Positions 50,331 through 62,154 of a stretch of DNA of 64,000 bases are shown here, piece after piece. Origin of the DNA: Caprimulgus europaeus. Its lineage: Eukaryota; Chordata; Aves; Caprimulgiformes; Caprimulgidae. Every line of letters starts with the position of its first letter. Position 1 is the first letter of the stretch. The translations under genes were made by a program, and so were the position numbers. Under the pieces are notes generated by a model. The model ran no database searches. It saw only the letters and a list, made by a program, of their open reading frames with translations, and had not been told where the DNA came from. Where the stretch lies: positions 14,383,834 through 14,447,833 of the forward strand of contig OU015523.1 of assembly GCA_907165065.1 (NCBI GenBank). The letters are read 5' to 3'.

Positions 50331-50366
50331 CTGGAATATCACATTTACTCCTGGAACGTCACATTT
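50331..50366. repeat. 20-bp tandem duplication
   Basis: CTGGAATATCACATTT (50331-50346) and CTGGAACGTCACATTT (50351-50366) differ at two positions and have a 20-bp period. Confidence 0.9.
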
Positions 50367-50654
50367 GGTTTATTAGTGTACTGGGCACTCTACATAGACT
50401 CCTCACCAGGCTTTTACAGTAAGAACATCTTAAAATCCCATATCATAGGATGGTCTCTGTTTTAGACTTTAGTTCTTTATTCCATTAGAAAGGCAAGGTT
50501 CTGTCATGATTTTTTTTGTTGTTAATTAATTCATTTGAGACTATTCCTTAAATTTTCATTTTAATGCATTTTTGTGAGTGGGTATATTAGTCACTTCTGA
50601 AGTTGCATACAACTATCACTGATTTAAAGTCTTTGTTAATGTACCTATACAAAT

Positions 50655-50711
50655 CTGTTTATATTATATATGAATGTATATGTATGTGCATGTATGTATG
50701 CACATATATGT
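50655..50711. repeat. (ATGT)n/(TA)n imperfect microsatellite
   Basis: Alternating TATAT and ATGTATGTGC units; low-complexity sequence. Confidence 0.85.
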
Positions 50712-51516
50712 TAAAAAAACAAACCAAAAAACCTTTCCAACTGCATCTTCCTCCCTCCTCCCTTCTCCATTCTGAGCAGGTTCCTGCTATCAACTGCTGG
50801 AGTGTGCTCACTCTACACCTAGAGCTATAATTATTTTGCTTTAATTTTACAAAACCTTTTGTTCCATTCCCACGAGCCCACCTGATCCTTATATTACACT
50901 TGCTCTATTAAAACACTCATGCAGAACAAAGCACAGTTGTACTGATTCATAAGTAACTCACCCCCCCACCCCCTTCTCTTTTTCTTTCTACTAGGCTCAT
51001 GCATCTTACTGCAGTTTCATGACACTGTCCCTGATGCCAGTTCATGGTCCCATTTTTGTCTTTTTTTTTCCTCTCCTCTTTCTTTTAAACCATTATTTTT
51101 ATGTGCTTAGGGTCCAATTACACTATTGTGTGCTGTTGTTTTGAATTGCTGTTGTTCTCAGTCATTTTATGTTATGCTCTTTGGCACAACAACAGATATA
51201 GTGCAGAGGGTGTTATGGAATTTATTTGTTGTAATCAGACTCTAGGATTGTTCTTCTTATTATTATTCATACAGTACAAACACCAAGGCTACTCCTACAT
51301 TTTTTCCAAGGCAAGCAGAAGACCATTTGTAGCCCAAGCCTCTGATCCCAGCACACCCCATCTGCAGTAAAAGGGCCAAGCAGCAGCTTAGGTCAAGGTG
51401 ATGACTACTACTTGGGCATGGCCTGCATGAACCACCAGGAATTACAGAAGACCAAACACCGTTAACTACACTTGCAACAGGATCTTCACAGAGGCGCTGT
51501 GCATTTCAGATTTAGG

Positions 51517-51541
51517 AAAAAAAACCCAACCAACCAACCAA
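51517..51541. repeat. A-run plus (CCAA)n microsatellite
   Basis: Eight A followed by CCCAACCAACCAACCAA. Confidence 0.9.
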
Positions 51542-54500
51542 ACAAAAAACAACCTCTCATAAATTATTGCTGAAAAATGGAAGGACAGAGTACAGCTCAT
51601 CAGTAAAGATGGGAACAATAGAAGGGCTGTTTCATCTATCTGTCCTGAACAACCTCCTTGAGCTGAGACAACCTTTATTTTCTGGCTTATAAAGCACCAA
51701 GCATGTTGTTAGGACTAAGTAACAGATAAATAATACTCAGCCAGAACAGTGAGGAGTGAGTACATATGGAGAAAGTGCTAGCAAAGAGCAATAGAACTGA
51801 GCTCTCGGTACCCATCTTTTCAAGAAGAGCAAGGCATTTTGCAGTGCCCCACTGAACACCACGGGCGGTCGGTGAGCACAGGAGAACAGAGCAGGCGAAG
51901 GTGTGAGAGAAGGCACGAAGGGGAAGGAAAATAGAGTGTGTGTGTATATGTTTTTCTGGGTGACGCGTGTAACAATGGTGAATACTAATGATTTCTAGCA
52001 ATGAAAAAGAATAACAGGGAAAAAGGGGAATGTGGCAAGGCACAGAACAAACACGGCTGTAAGGGGTACAAATGAAAGTTGCAATTTACCAAAGAATAAC
52101 CGTTCTGCACATTTTATGTAGCATGTCAAATCTATCAGATTTTCTCTTATTAAATCATCATTCTACAGCAACAATCATTCTCTCAATCAATCCCCCGTGT
52201 TAACAACTCTTAGTAATGACTAACTTGGCAGGAACTGATGTTTACATATATTTTAAAGTCCCGAGCACTGTTCTGTATTTTTTGGATGTTAAATTTCTTT
52301 TACGTTTTGTCTCTTATTTTTTAACCTGTTTTTAAAGGATGGATGCATTCAATTGGAAAATAAACTTTTGTAACACGCACACTCAGATTATGTTAGCTCA
52401 GGAAATTGGCAGTGGGATAAGAACAAAGCCATTCACCTCCTGATTGCTGATTCAAATCTAGCCCAAGTGAAATAGTCACAGAAGCTATAAGCCTCCCATG
52501 GTGGCTTTGTGATTTGAGATTATTTTTTTATGAATCTCACTCCACTTCAGGCCAAGAACCAGAATCGCTAATCCACTGCCTCAATGAGCATTAACTGGCA
52601 TCACTGCACACAGTAACAGAGGAGATGCCAAAAAACCAAACTGGTCCTGGAGAGACTTCCCACCTTATCCTGGGCGCTGATCATTAAAGAACAGGGTTGG
52701 TTCACACAAATGTGGAGCATGGGGAAACACGTATATATCTATCTACCAAACAGAAAAGAAACCAACCCAAACCCACCTGTAGTCACATCAGCTAGGCAGT
52801 TGCAACATTTACCTGAAATGTAACCAGTTCTCCAAGTCATCAGCAGTCCCAACCTTCCCCTAAAACAGAAGGTGACTTATGGTGTGCCCTTGCATCACTT
52901 CAGAAGTGAGGGACAGGGAGGGCAGGAGGAGAGGAGAATAAAACCAAGATTTTACATCACAACTCCTCAGGAAGAAGCAGCAGCCTATGCACTCTTTATC
53001 CCTTAAAATCAAAATGGCCACAGAGCAACTGCAGGCTTTGGTTATTCGTTGGTTCACTTTTCTTGTCTAGGTAAGAGGAACAAACGAGGCATTTAATTCT
53101 GCAAACCAAACCTGATGAGGGCTGTGTTGCACTTTTCATTTTATTTGGGACGTGACTGATTAACAAAGCTATTAGCAAAGCTATTTCACTAAATAAACAT
53201 CCTATAGCATCCAACAAAATAGTGATGCTCAGTCATATTTCCCATGGCTCCTTCTTTTAGGAAGCATGAATCATTAAAATCACTTGGGAATTAGGTACTC
53301 TAGCTTCCTCCCTTAGGTATGTTTGCTAACCTGAGGGAGGTAAAGGTCTCAGGACCCAAGAGTAGATTTAAGTTTTTCCACCATCTGTGCTGAAGTGCAG
53401 CCAATGCAAATTCCACCTTCAGATCTGCACTCTGGTGCCTCCCTGTTATGTTTCATTTCACACTTGTGATCTTTATTCCTTAGAAACAGGAAAAATGCAC
53501 AGCTGAGGAGCCACGTTTGCATGCAACTTGAAATTGTTCCTTCAGTGGCTGTTGCTTGGACATGAACTTGACTACTCAAAAGGAAGTGAAAGAAAGCTGC
53601 ATTTTAAATGGACAAATATTCCCAATTTTACACAGGGATTTTTGGAAGCAAGTAGTTATCTTCAAAGTTTTCAGAGATATCACTGGAAGCATTCATTTAT
53701 AAAACAAGGAAAAGTTGGGGGGAAGGTCAGACATTTTCTCCTTCCTTTGCTTTTCATTATTTTTTTCTTCTTTTTCCTTTTTGCCAACAAGAAGAGAAAA
53801 GGAAGACTCTAACAAATGACAAATGAACAAGTATGGGTTTTATGGTCTTTTTCCAAAATAAAAATTTTAAGAAGGGAAAGCCTTTTAAGTTGTAAAGAAC
53901 ACCTGTAAATACATACACACATCTAACTTGTAAATGCTCCTATCACAGTAAATTTTAGTAAAATGTGTAAAAAAATCTAAATGTAGCTAAGTAGAGAGAG
54001 TAAGTACAGTTAAATTCAGTTGATAAACTGGAAGAAGCAGACAAACAACAGCTAGTGAAAGTATTAAGAACTTGGAAAAACCCCCACATTTTTATATTAA
54101 TTTAAACTTCAGCTCTGAAACAGAGAATGACGATTTAATTTAGGAGTTGTAAAGTTAATAATGCTGATCCTAGTGTCAGATATTTCAGACACACATTGCA
54201 TGTTTCTAAACCTACTAAATTGTTTTAAGTACTTTTCAGGGAGGCTCCAGAATGAGCCAACTTGCCAAGGGAACCTGTATGTCTGTGGAAGCCAGTGTTC
54301 AGCACACATGACTCAAAATCATAAATTACAAGGTGGTTTAGTCCAACAGAACAAGGAACCACTACTTCAGTGAAACAGCTACAGCTTCCTTGCAATTAAA
54401 AATAAGTAATTTTCAGAATGCCCACTAGACAATTTCATCCCTCATTTAATGTGAATTTTTATGGACATTGATTACACTTCAAAAAACCACTTGAGACCTT

Positions 54501-55542
54501 GCTCAGTGTTTTTGGGTGAGCTGATAACAGCAGGGACCACAGAGAACTCAAGACCTAACTACACCTCAATCGGCCTTGCCTGTTGTGGGGTAAAAAGCAC
54601 CAGTAGCCAAGCTGAGATGCAGGAGCTGCACACAGGCCCACAGCCATGTGTCGTGCCCGGTGATGATGTGCTGTGCACTGGTGGGCTTTTCATACTGATG
54701 TGATGTGACTTTCACAGTTTGATCAGTGAATGTGGACTCTGGGGATTCTTGGTCTCTGCAGAAGCTCAAATCCTCACCTGGAGCTGGTTTAACTTACTTG
54801 ATAACTGACATGCTGGGCTTGCAAGCAACTGGCATTTAACAATCTCCTTCAGTGTCTACACATACACTGGAATCTGATAATCATTTTGTGTATCGAATAA
54901 CCCACAAGCTGAGAGTCCTTACCAAGAGTCAGAGGATGCAGACATCTACCATGGCATTCCCATGACAAGGTGTTCACCAGTATGGATAGTAACACAACAG
55001 TGAAAAAAAAAAACCCCAAACCTGTTCAAGTATTTCCTACAGGAGAGTCTCAGAAGAAGAAAGGGCACCCAAAGTGAAGATGCCATCACATATACACACC
55101 ACTTTTGGCCTTGATATTGTATCTGAACCTAGAGCAGGATTTGAATTTTACAATTAGTTTCACCTGTCCCTGTGAGTTTCTTCAGCTGCACAGAAAGCAG
55201 AGGAAGTTCATTTTAGACATATAAAAGGAAACAACAGTAAACTTTTGGAAAAATATACAAGGAATAATTGTGCCCTGGAACATTTATTTATTTACTAATG
55301 CAAACAGTACACACAGAGATAACAATGTTTATCACAATGAACCTCAATCAATTCCTGTCTACTACAATATCTGCCCACAAAATAGTCATTCCTCCTGGCA
55401 TCCACAAGAAACATTCAGCTATCTATTTATTTTAGTAGCCTTTGTCAGCAAAAAGGAGATGGTCACCTTAATTCTTCTATTCGAGACCCAAGAAAAGGCA
55501 AAGAATTAGATGTACCTAGACACAAGAATGATAGTGGAAAAT

Positions 55543-55571
55543 TAGAGAGAATGAGAGAGAGAGGGAGAGAT
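55543..55571. repeat. (GA)n-rich microsatellite
   Basis: Interrupted GA units between 55543 and 55571. Confidence 0.85.
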
Positions 55572-57498
55572 GCAGCTTGTAGCATTGCAAAGAGCACACA
55601 TTTCACCCCCATACGATTTCAAAAAGCAACAGACCCCAGGTGCTTGTTCTTGTGCCTCAAGGACTTTAAACTTAGTGCAATCCATTACTTTTGCTACTGA
55701 GCTACCAGACCTTTTGTGGCATTTTAGAGCTACAAGTAAAGGCAGATGTTTTGACCTCTCATTTCCTTTCAAAGTCAGAATTCAAAATGAAGTGATACTG
55801 AACCTTGCCACACAATTTAAAACAAAAAATTTGTTTTGAAAGTTCTGCACACTAGAATTTCCAAGTAAGCCCTCCCATTCTTTTCTACTTCAATGTTTGC
55901 GTTACTGCATTTCACCAGCAGTGTTTTGTGCAACAAAAAAGTCACTAAGCATTAGCTTAGTACTTATTGAGCCTTCACCTTTCCAAAGCCTAAGTGCCTC
56001 TTGCAGTCTAACAGACTGGCATGCAGTAAGACAGACATTACTACTTACATATCGGGAAATTAAGGAAAAAATAACAAAACCACACAAAACAAGAATCAAT
56101 ATTATTATTTTTCCTCCTTACACTTTTAATTGCTATAATTTTGCTTTTGTTGAAAACAGTCATTTCCAAAGAAAAAAAAGATACATTTGATTAGTGTGAC
56201 TATACATAAAAGAAATATACATTCGCTCCTATTTAATTTAGTGTTTTGCTGGCTTACTGTTCAAGGCATTTCTATTTGTACAGGGCCTAGAAGTAAAATA
56301 AGACCTTCTGTGCAAAATCAAGTCCTGAGGCATGAGCTACGTTCAGAACTTATTGTGGTGATATGTTACATTTCTCCCATAAAAACTTCTCTTTGACAAG
56401 ATAATTGGGATTGTAGTTATGAAGTGCGGAGAGCAGGGATTCAAGGGGACATAATTTGTTTCCCTCTCTACTGGTGGTGATCTACTGGGCAGAGAAGAGC
56501 ACGTTGTAGGTTGTACCAGTAAGCTGAGCAGCCACAGTAAGCACAGTAGTCACCGAGGAAGCCATTATACGTGACACCAATTCCTGTAATTTGTGTTAGC
56601 CAAGATTTGCACTAGGATTTTTCGTTTAGTTCCTTACCATTTCTTGTCCTCCACACCAAAGCCATACCGTAACCTAAAGTTCCTAATGACGTGGCCATTA
56701 AGAATGAGCTGGGGAAGATTTTTAACAATAGTGCTATCTTAGCAAAGCTGTGAAAGACACAAAACCTGACCTTCCAAGCATTGAAACTGGTGAAAATCTC
56801 ACTAAAGTAAATGGAGGCCCTACGTAAAGGGCAACAGTACCATCCATCCTTAATATTCACCCATTACTGTCAATTTAGCCACATGAATTAGCGGTAGAGT
56901 TGCGAATACACAGAATATTTGACCTAGAGTTAAGTGAGAAGATTGAGATTTCAAATGTACAGAACAAGCTCTGTTACGTTTTTCTATATTAAAAAAAAAT
57001 ACAGGCAAAACACAGACTTGGTTTTGAAAGCTCCCAACACTGAAAAAGATCCGTGCAGGAGTTTCCATTTGCCGATCAGTGCTGCAGAGGAGCAGAAAAG
57101 CCAGAGACCAGGAATTTTACATCTGGTTTCAGTGCAAGCAAGAGCCCAATCCCAGCCCAGCAGAGGACGAGTTATCTGAACCATATACCAAATTTGCCAG
57201 TTCCTCACTGGCTCCACAGAAGAATGAATTATTATGTAGGCTAGTATTAAAACTGAGCTAGATAAAACAGGAGAGGGGAATAATTTCTAACCAATATAGT
57301 CTTACGAACTTTCACAAAAGAACTCCAAACCACCTAAATTAGGAGATTAAAAACAAAATAAACCTTCATTCAACCACTACTGGGCAAAACCATGCATATG
57401 ACAACTTTTATGTCACTTTGATTTAAAGAGTAAATCTAGTTGTTTCAACAATAACAACAACAAAAAATCTCTCTAAAGAAAGCATGACGCTGCTGTCG

Positions 57499-57834
57499 AC
57501 AACTACCTGAAAGCTCCCTACATCTACCTGAAAGGAGGTTGCTGTGAGGTGAGAATTGGTCTCTTCTCCCAGGCAACCAGTGATAGAACAAGAGGAAATG
57601 GCCTAACGTTACGCCAGGGGAGGTTCAGGTGGATATTAGGAAAAATTTCTTCTTTGAAAGAGTGGTCAGACATTGGAACAGGCTGCCCAGGGAACTGGTG
57701 GAGTCACCATCCCTGGAGGTGTTCAAGAAATGTGTAGATGTAGCACTCAGGGATATAGTTTAGTGGGCATGGTAGTGAGTTGATGGTTGGACTGGATGAT
57801 CTTAGAGGTCTTTTCCAGCCTTAATGATCCTGTG
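57499..57834 (+). mobile_element. CR1 LINE 3' end, about 335 bp, better preserved
   Basis: Ordered blocks of the CR1-F-like avian type: 'CTACCTGAAAGGAGGTTGCT', 'ATTGGTCTCTTCTCCCAGGC' then AACCAGTGATAGAACAAGAGG, 'GCCAGGGGAGGTTCAGGTGG', 'ATATTAGGAAAAATTTCTTC', 'TGGAACAGGCTGCCCAGGGA', 'GGTGGAGTCACCATCCCTGG', 'GGTTGGACTGGATGATCTTA' and 'GAGGTCTTTTCCAGCC' with a final GATCCTGTGG. The C-terminal end of ORF2 and the 3' UTR are represented, with the usual 5' truncation. Near the left edge CTACCTGAAAG appears twice 23 bp apart, suggesting a small internal duplication. Divergence is low compared with the relic at 9770. No intact protein. The subfamily name is from memory. Confidence 0.95.
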
Positions 57835-59243
57835 GTTTATTTTCCCACTGTAAGTCCTTTTCTCCTACATCAGCTAAGGGAAGTCCTGTGCTTCCTCTGG
57901 TACCTTGAGGCTGACAAGTTGGCAGACAGAGCAGTTGGTGTCTGCCCCTCACCAGAGGCAGCACTGCCTGAGAGGTGGGAACAGATGTACACAGATGTGT
58001 AAATGCATCATGCATACCCTAACCCACACCATGCAATGGGGCAGCTCAAGCACACACATTTGCAATGCACTGAGGTTCCACCAAGAGGGATGTGGAAAAA
58101 TACCACTGGCTTCACTGCAGCCAGGATTTCACTCTTTACCTGTAAAATAAGTGATCAGAAAATGGCTCCACCCAATACAGAAATGGTGTGCAGAGCTCTG
58201 TCAGGGACTGAAGGTGACATCATGCTCGCATAACCTCTTCAGGCACTACAAAGAAAACTTGCTTTGTCACATACTGCTTACCTGCGACCCTGAACTTCAC
58301 TGAGTTCAAGAGCCCCAAGTGAGCAGCTCCAGGAAGCATCAGTGCAGAGTTCCAAGCAAAGTCCTACCCTGTTTGGACAGTGGGATGGAGTACTGGCAAC
58401 AGTAGAAATGAGACTCAGTGTTTCACAGTATGGATATTCGGGCTTCCTACCACCTTACCAGAGAAGAAGTACCCTTTCTATACTTCCACCAGCACAACCG
58501 TGATTAATCACAATGCAGCTTTAAGAATTAGTTCAGTATTAAACAAGGAACATCTCTTTTGCTCTATAGTATATTTCTTTTACGAGGTTTTCTAGATATA
58601 AGGAGGCTTAAAGAATAACTGCTGTATGGTATAGATACATTCTAAACATTATGACAGAGACAGTGTAAGAGATTTTTCTAAATTAAATGCTTTTAAATGT
58701 AATTACATCATAATAAAGATATCACATAGAAAGCTGTGCCTCTGACAGTCTGACAATGCAGGGACATCAGAAATATTTTCCACCATCATAAGGCATAGGA
58801 AATCTATACCTATCTCATGTTGCTGAAAGGCAAATTCTATAGAGGGATAGAAAATGTATTTTAACAGCTGATAATTTCATAAAAAGTAAAATTTACCTGG
58901 CACATTTGGAATTCTCTGGGACACTAATGGCTGCAGTGAGGAAGAGATCCTTTCTATGTTTCTAACTGGTAAGAAATCTTGTCCATGGAAGAATCACTGA
59001 GCCTTCAGTCTCTAGAGCTTTCCTTTGGCTGCATCCAGGTTGCACTCCACCCAACAAGATTCTTCCCTTTGCCCTTTACACATCCCAAGTACTGGATAAA
59101 GATTCCAGCTCTTGGGTGTGAATTCCACTCAGAGCCAAGCACCCAAATGTTACTGCATCTAGCTTTAAAGCCCCTAAAATGGATTTGGACCTGGCAGCAA
59201 AGTGACTTTTTGTCACCAATTTCCATATCTCTGCAACAGTCTA

Positions 59244-59263
59244 AGACTTCACGTATGAAGTCT
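59244..59263. repeat. 20-bp inverted repeat
   Basis: AGACTTCA, spacer CGTA (itself not a perfect palindrome), then TGAAGTCT. The 8-bp arms are perfect. A direct repeat AGTCTAAGAC flanks and overlaps both sides. Confidence 0.9.
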
Positions 59264-59367
59264 AAGACAAGAATGAAGGTCTGAGAACCCCAGAAGTTCA
59301 GGGACTATCTGAATGGAAAGCTTTGGTTTAGTACCACTCCAAAAACATACACTTCAATGTCAAAGAT

Positions 59368-59407
59368 TTCATATTTGTTGTAGATTATTCATATTTGTTA
59401 TAGTTAT
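59368..59407. repeat. 20-bp tandem duplication
   Basis: TTCATATTTGTTGTAGATTA (59368-59387) is followed directly by TTCATATTTGTTATAGTTAT (59388-59407), a 20-bp period with a few mismatches. Confidence 0.88.
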
Positions 59408-59736
59408 ACACACCATCATGCTAGTTGTGATTACCTTCCTGCATTAAGAGTTCTCCTGAACTCTTGCCAGAAGACAGTTCCCTGGACAGGGCAGGAAAAC
59501 AGTTCAAGTGACCACAACTGGTATCCTGAGGAAACGAAGTATTTGCCAGACATCTAGTGTTGTACTAATATCTGAAGATTTTCAGTTCTAGACCCACAGT
59601 CAGCACATAGGTGTGAGACCACTGCAGCAAAGACTGGTAAAGTGAACAGGAGTTTGTCATGGCAAACACACGTCTTCTGGAATGGCAAGTGTGAACAGAA
59701 CAAGGGCAGATGTAGCTGTAAAGAACAGTATTTTCT

Positions 59737-59756
59737 ACACCACACACACACACACA
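59737..59756. repeat. (CA)n microsatellite
   Basis: About nine CA units with one CC interruption near 59740. Confidence 0.95.
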
Positions 59757-62116
59757 AAATGAGGCTGAGAAGGACAATTTGTGACACAGGAAGAAACAGC
59801 AAACAGTATCACTTCTGGGGTGGTTTTCACATGGCCAAGAGGCACTGGAACAAATTCAATAGCACTGAAGCCCTGACAAAACTAAAAAGCATAATCCTTT
59901 CCTTCCTGCATGATTGAAACAATTACGAGGAATCAAAACTCTTACGTTCAAGGTGCCACACATGAGCATCAGTACCTATAGCAACCTTGCCTATTGATTC
60001 AGGGACTTCTCACTTCTAATTGTTTGGTATTTCTCATCAGGATGATACACTAATGCAACTCTTTACCCTCTTGGGTCACCTGATTTCTGGTCCCTCAACA
60101 CCCTCTTCTCTGCATTCCTCAGGCTTGTGTGATGCCCAGCCACTGGAATTTCCCTCTAGTTGTTAACTGCATCCAGGCAAAAGCTGTTGTTTACACAATA
60201 AGCCTGCCTCAAGGGGTGATCATTTTATAGTTGTGTGCTTCAGGAATCCAGTGTCACTTGTTCTGGAGAAGTGACAGTTGCTCAGACATAAGAAGGTTAG
60301 TTGTGTATTAAAACAGAGCAAGAGACATGACAAAATAGATTACCTTACTTGCTCAAAACCCTAATGAACAGAAAAAGAAACTGAGAAGAGATGAGAATTC
60401 ACCTGCCTCTGGCTCAGACTCTGGTGTTCAGCAGATTTTCCAATTGATGGTCTGATCTTGCAAACTATATACAGAGGAACTGCACTGCTACACCCTACCT
60501 AAATGAACTGGGACTGCATGATCATGACCTAAAACAGTTCATATCTGGAGGGGACATGCAGTGATCTGGCACACAACTGCTATCATTGCTGCTGGGAAAT
60601 AGATACCTAATTCCATTAAAAGGTTCTGCTGCTAAGAGTCACAGAATTCTCTATTACTTATTGTCAGCCTTGAAAGAGATGAGATAACACTCTTTTTACA
60701 AAAGATTTTCATTATTCAGAATTTCCATGAGAGCATTACATGAACTAGAACAAAATTTTTAAGGAAACATTATGAAGACAACTAAGGATAAAAAAAAAAA
60801 GAAGAAATCTGCCAGGGAAAGCAATGGGTTCAAAAAAGTGCCTTCAGTTATTACTGACACCGAAACATCTTGCAAAGCCAAATACTTTTCCAAAGGCCTT
60901 TAATGGCACAGAACAATCTGCTAAATGCTTACTATCTCCAATCTGTCTATCTTGCCACCAGCTCCTGCAAGCTCCTAAAGGAGAGAGGTATAAGAGAAGG
61001 AAGCAAGGAGCAAGAACTAGGTCCTTTTAAACCAAAATGCTATAGGATGATGACGCACACATAGAACAAAAGATGCTGGAGGAATTATTTTGTCATGAGG
61101 AAATACAGGACTGTTAAAATATAAATTTGAAGGACAGCATTCTAAAGGCCCCGCAGAACGTGCACCAGCACCAAAGTCATGGACATTTCAGCAGTGGAGT
61201 TCTGGAGATGACTTATTTTTAAAAATAAATAAATAAAACAAATATTCTGATCTCTCTCATGCCAGTGGAAACTGTTGAAAACAACAGACCTATTCTGACA
61301 CAATTGAAATTAAAATATATTCTAATCTATTATCTAGATGCCATGATGGGAAAGAGGGCAATAAGAAGAACCAGATCCTCTCTAGTAAAACTTGGAGCTA
61401 GACCACTTACACTAATGCAGAAAATAGACCAGAAAGTTTGGGTAACTTACATGCATCAGACTGCCCTACATCAGACTCTGGAATTCGAAATGATTCAGTG
61501 AGAGTGTCCTCAGGGACACTGAGGTAAATATAGAATAACCACAAGCCTTTATGTGGAGTCCCTCCCATTATACACTGGATTAGCTGAAGAATTTGATTTC
61601 GGACAGGACAAAATAAGACTACCAAGGCTTGGAAAAGGCCAGGTCTATGTTGCCATTTTTCCTTTTGTAGCTTATCTGATGACATCTCTGGTCTAAGATA
61701 ACCTTCCTTGCTTAATAATATTTAGTCTTTCTTTTATCTTGAAGTAGACCAGCAAATGCTTTGATAAATGGAATGAAAGATTTTCCACTTTGACCATAAC
61801 ATCTTCAGGTGCTGAAATGCTGAAGTATTTTACAACTTACTGAAGTAGTGCTACTCAAGGACTCGATGCGAATATTCCCATGCCTTTTTAATGTGAGTGA
61901 ATCACAACCCACACTCCTTTATATAAAGCAACCACACAGTGGAGAGTCATTTCTCTATCTTCATCTATTGTGGCTACTATTCTGCAAAAACAAGAGCTGC
62001 CACCAATTAAAAAAAGTCGTGATTCTACTCATTTGTACACTCCAACTGATGTCCTTGACATACAGACTTACAACAATAAACAAAGCCCCACACAACCTCT
62101 CCACCCCCTGCCCAGC

Positions 62117-62154
62117 AAAAAAATAATTTAATAAATGAATAAATAAATAAATAA
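62117..62154. repeat. (AAAT)n microsatellite
   Basis: An A-run and TAAT followed by about five AAAT units. A similar short AAAT tract lies near 61220-61238. Confidence 0.9.

Larger units (their letters stand above)
46021..57498. other. Long non-coding stretch with scattered simple repeats
   Basis: No recognisable gene over about 11.5 kb. Microsatellites and small duplications inside it are listed separately. The longest frame in the window (49446-50060, minus) lies here and is discussed as a finding. Possible MITE-like fragments occur near 47540-47600 ('AAGGCCAAATCTTATAAC', 'GCAACTTCAATAAGACCAG') and 56780-56830 ('CTCACTAAAGTAAATGGAGG'). Nothing else is recognised. Confidence 0.5.

Noticed and set aside
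57933-57975. CTCF-like site around 'CCAGAGGCAGCACTGCC'
   Set aside because: When aligned to the CTCF core, too many fixed positions fail.
60370-60440. Possible reverse MIR around 'AAAGAAACTGAGAAGAGATG'
   Set aside because: Only one short block matches. The expected flanking 'CCATTTTACAG' and 'CCAAGGTCACAC' blocks are absent.
61407-61685. 92-residue minus frame that looked repeat-derived
   Set aside because: I could not match it to CR1 or any other element, and it has no recognisable protein domain.
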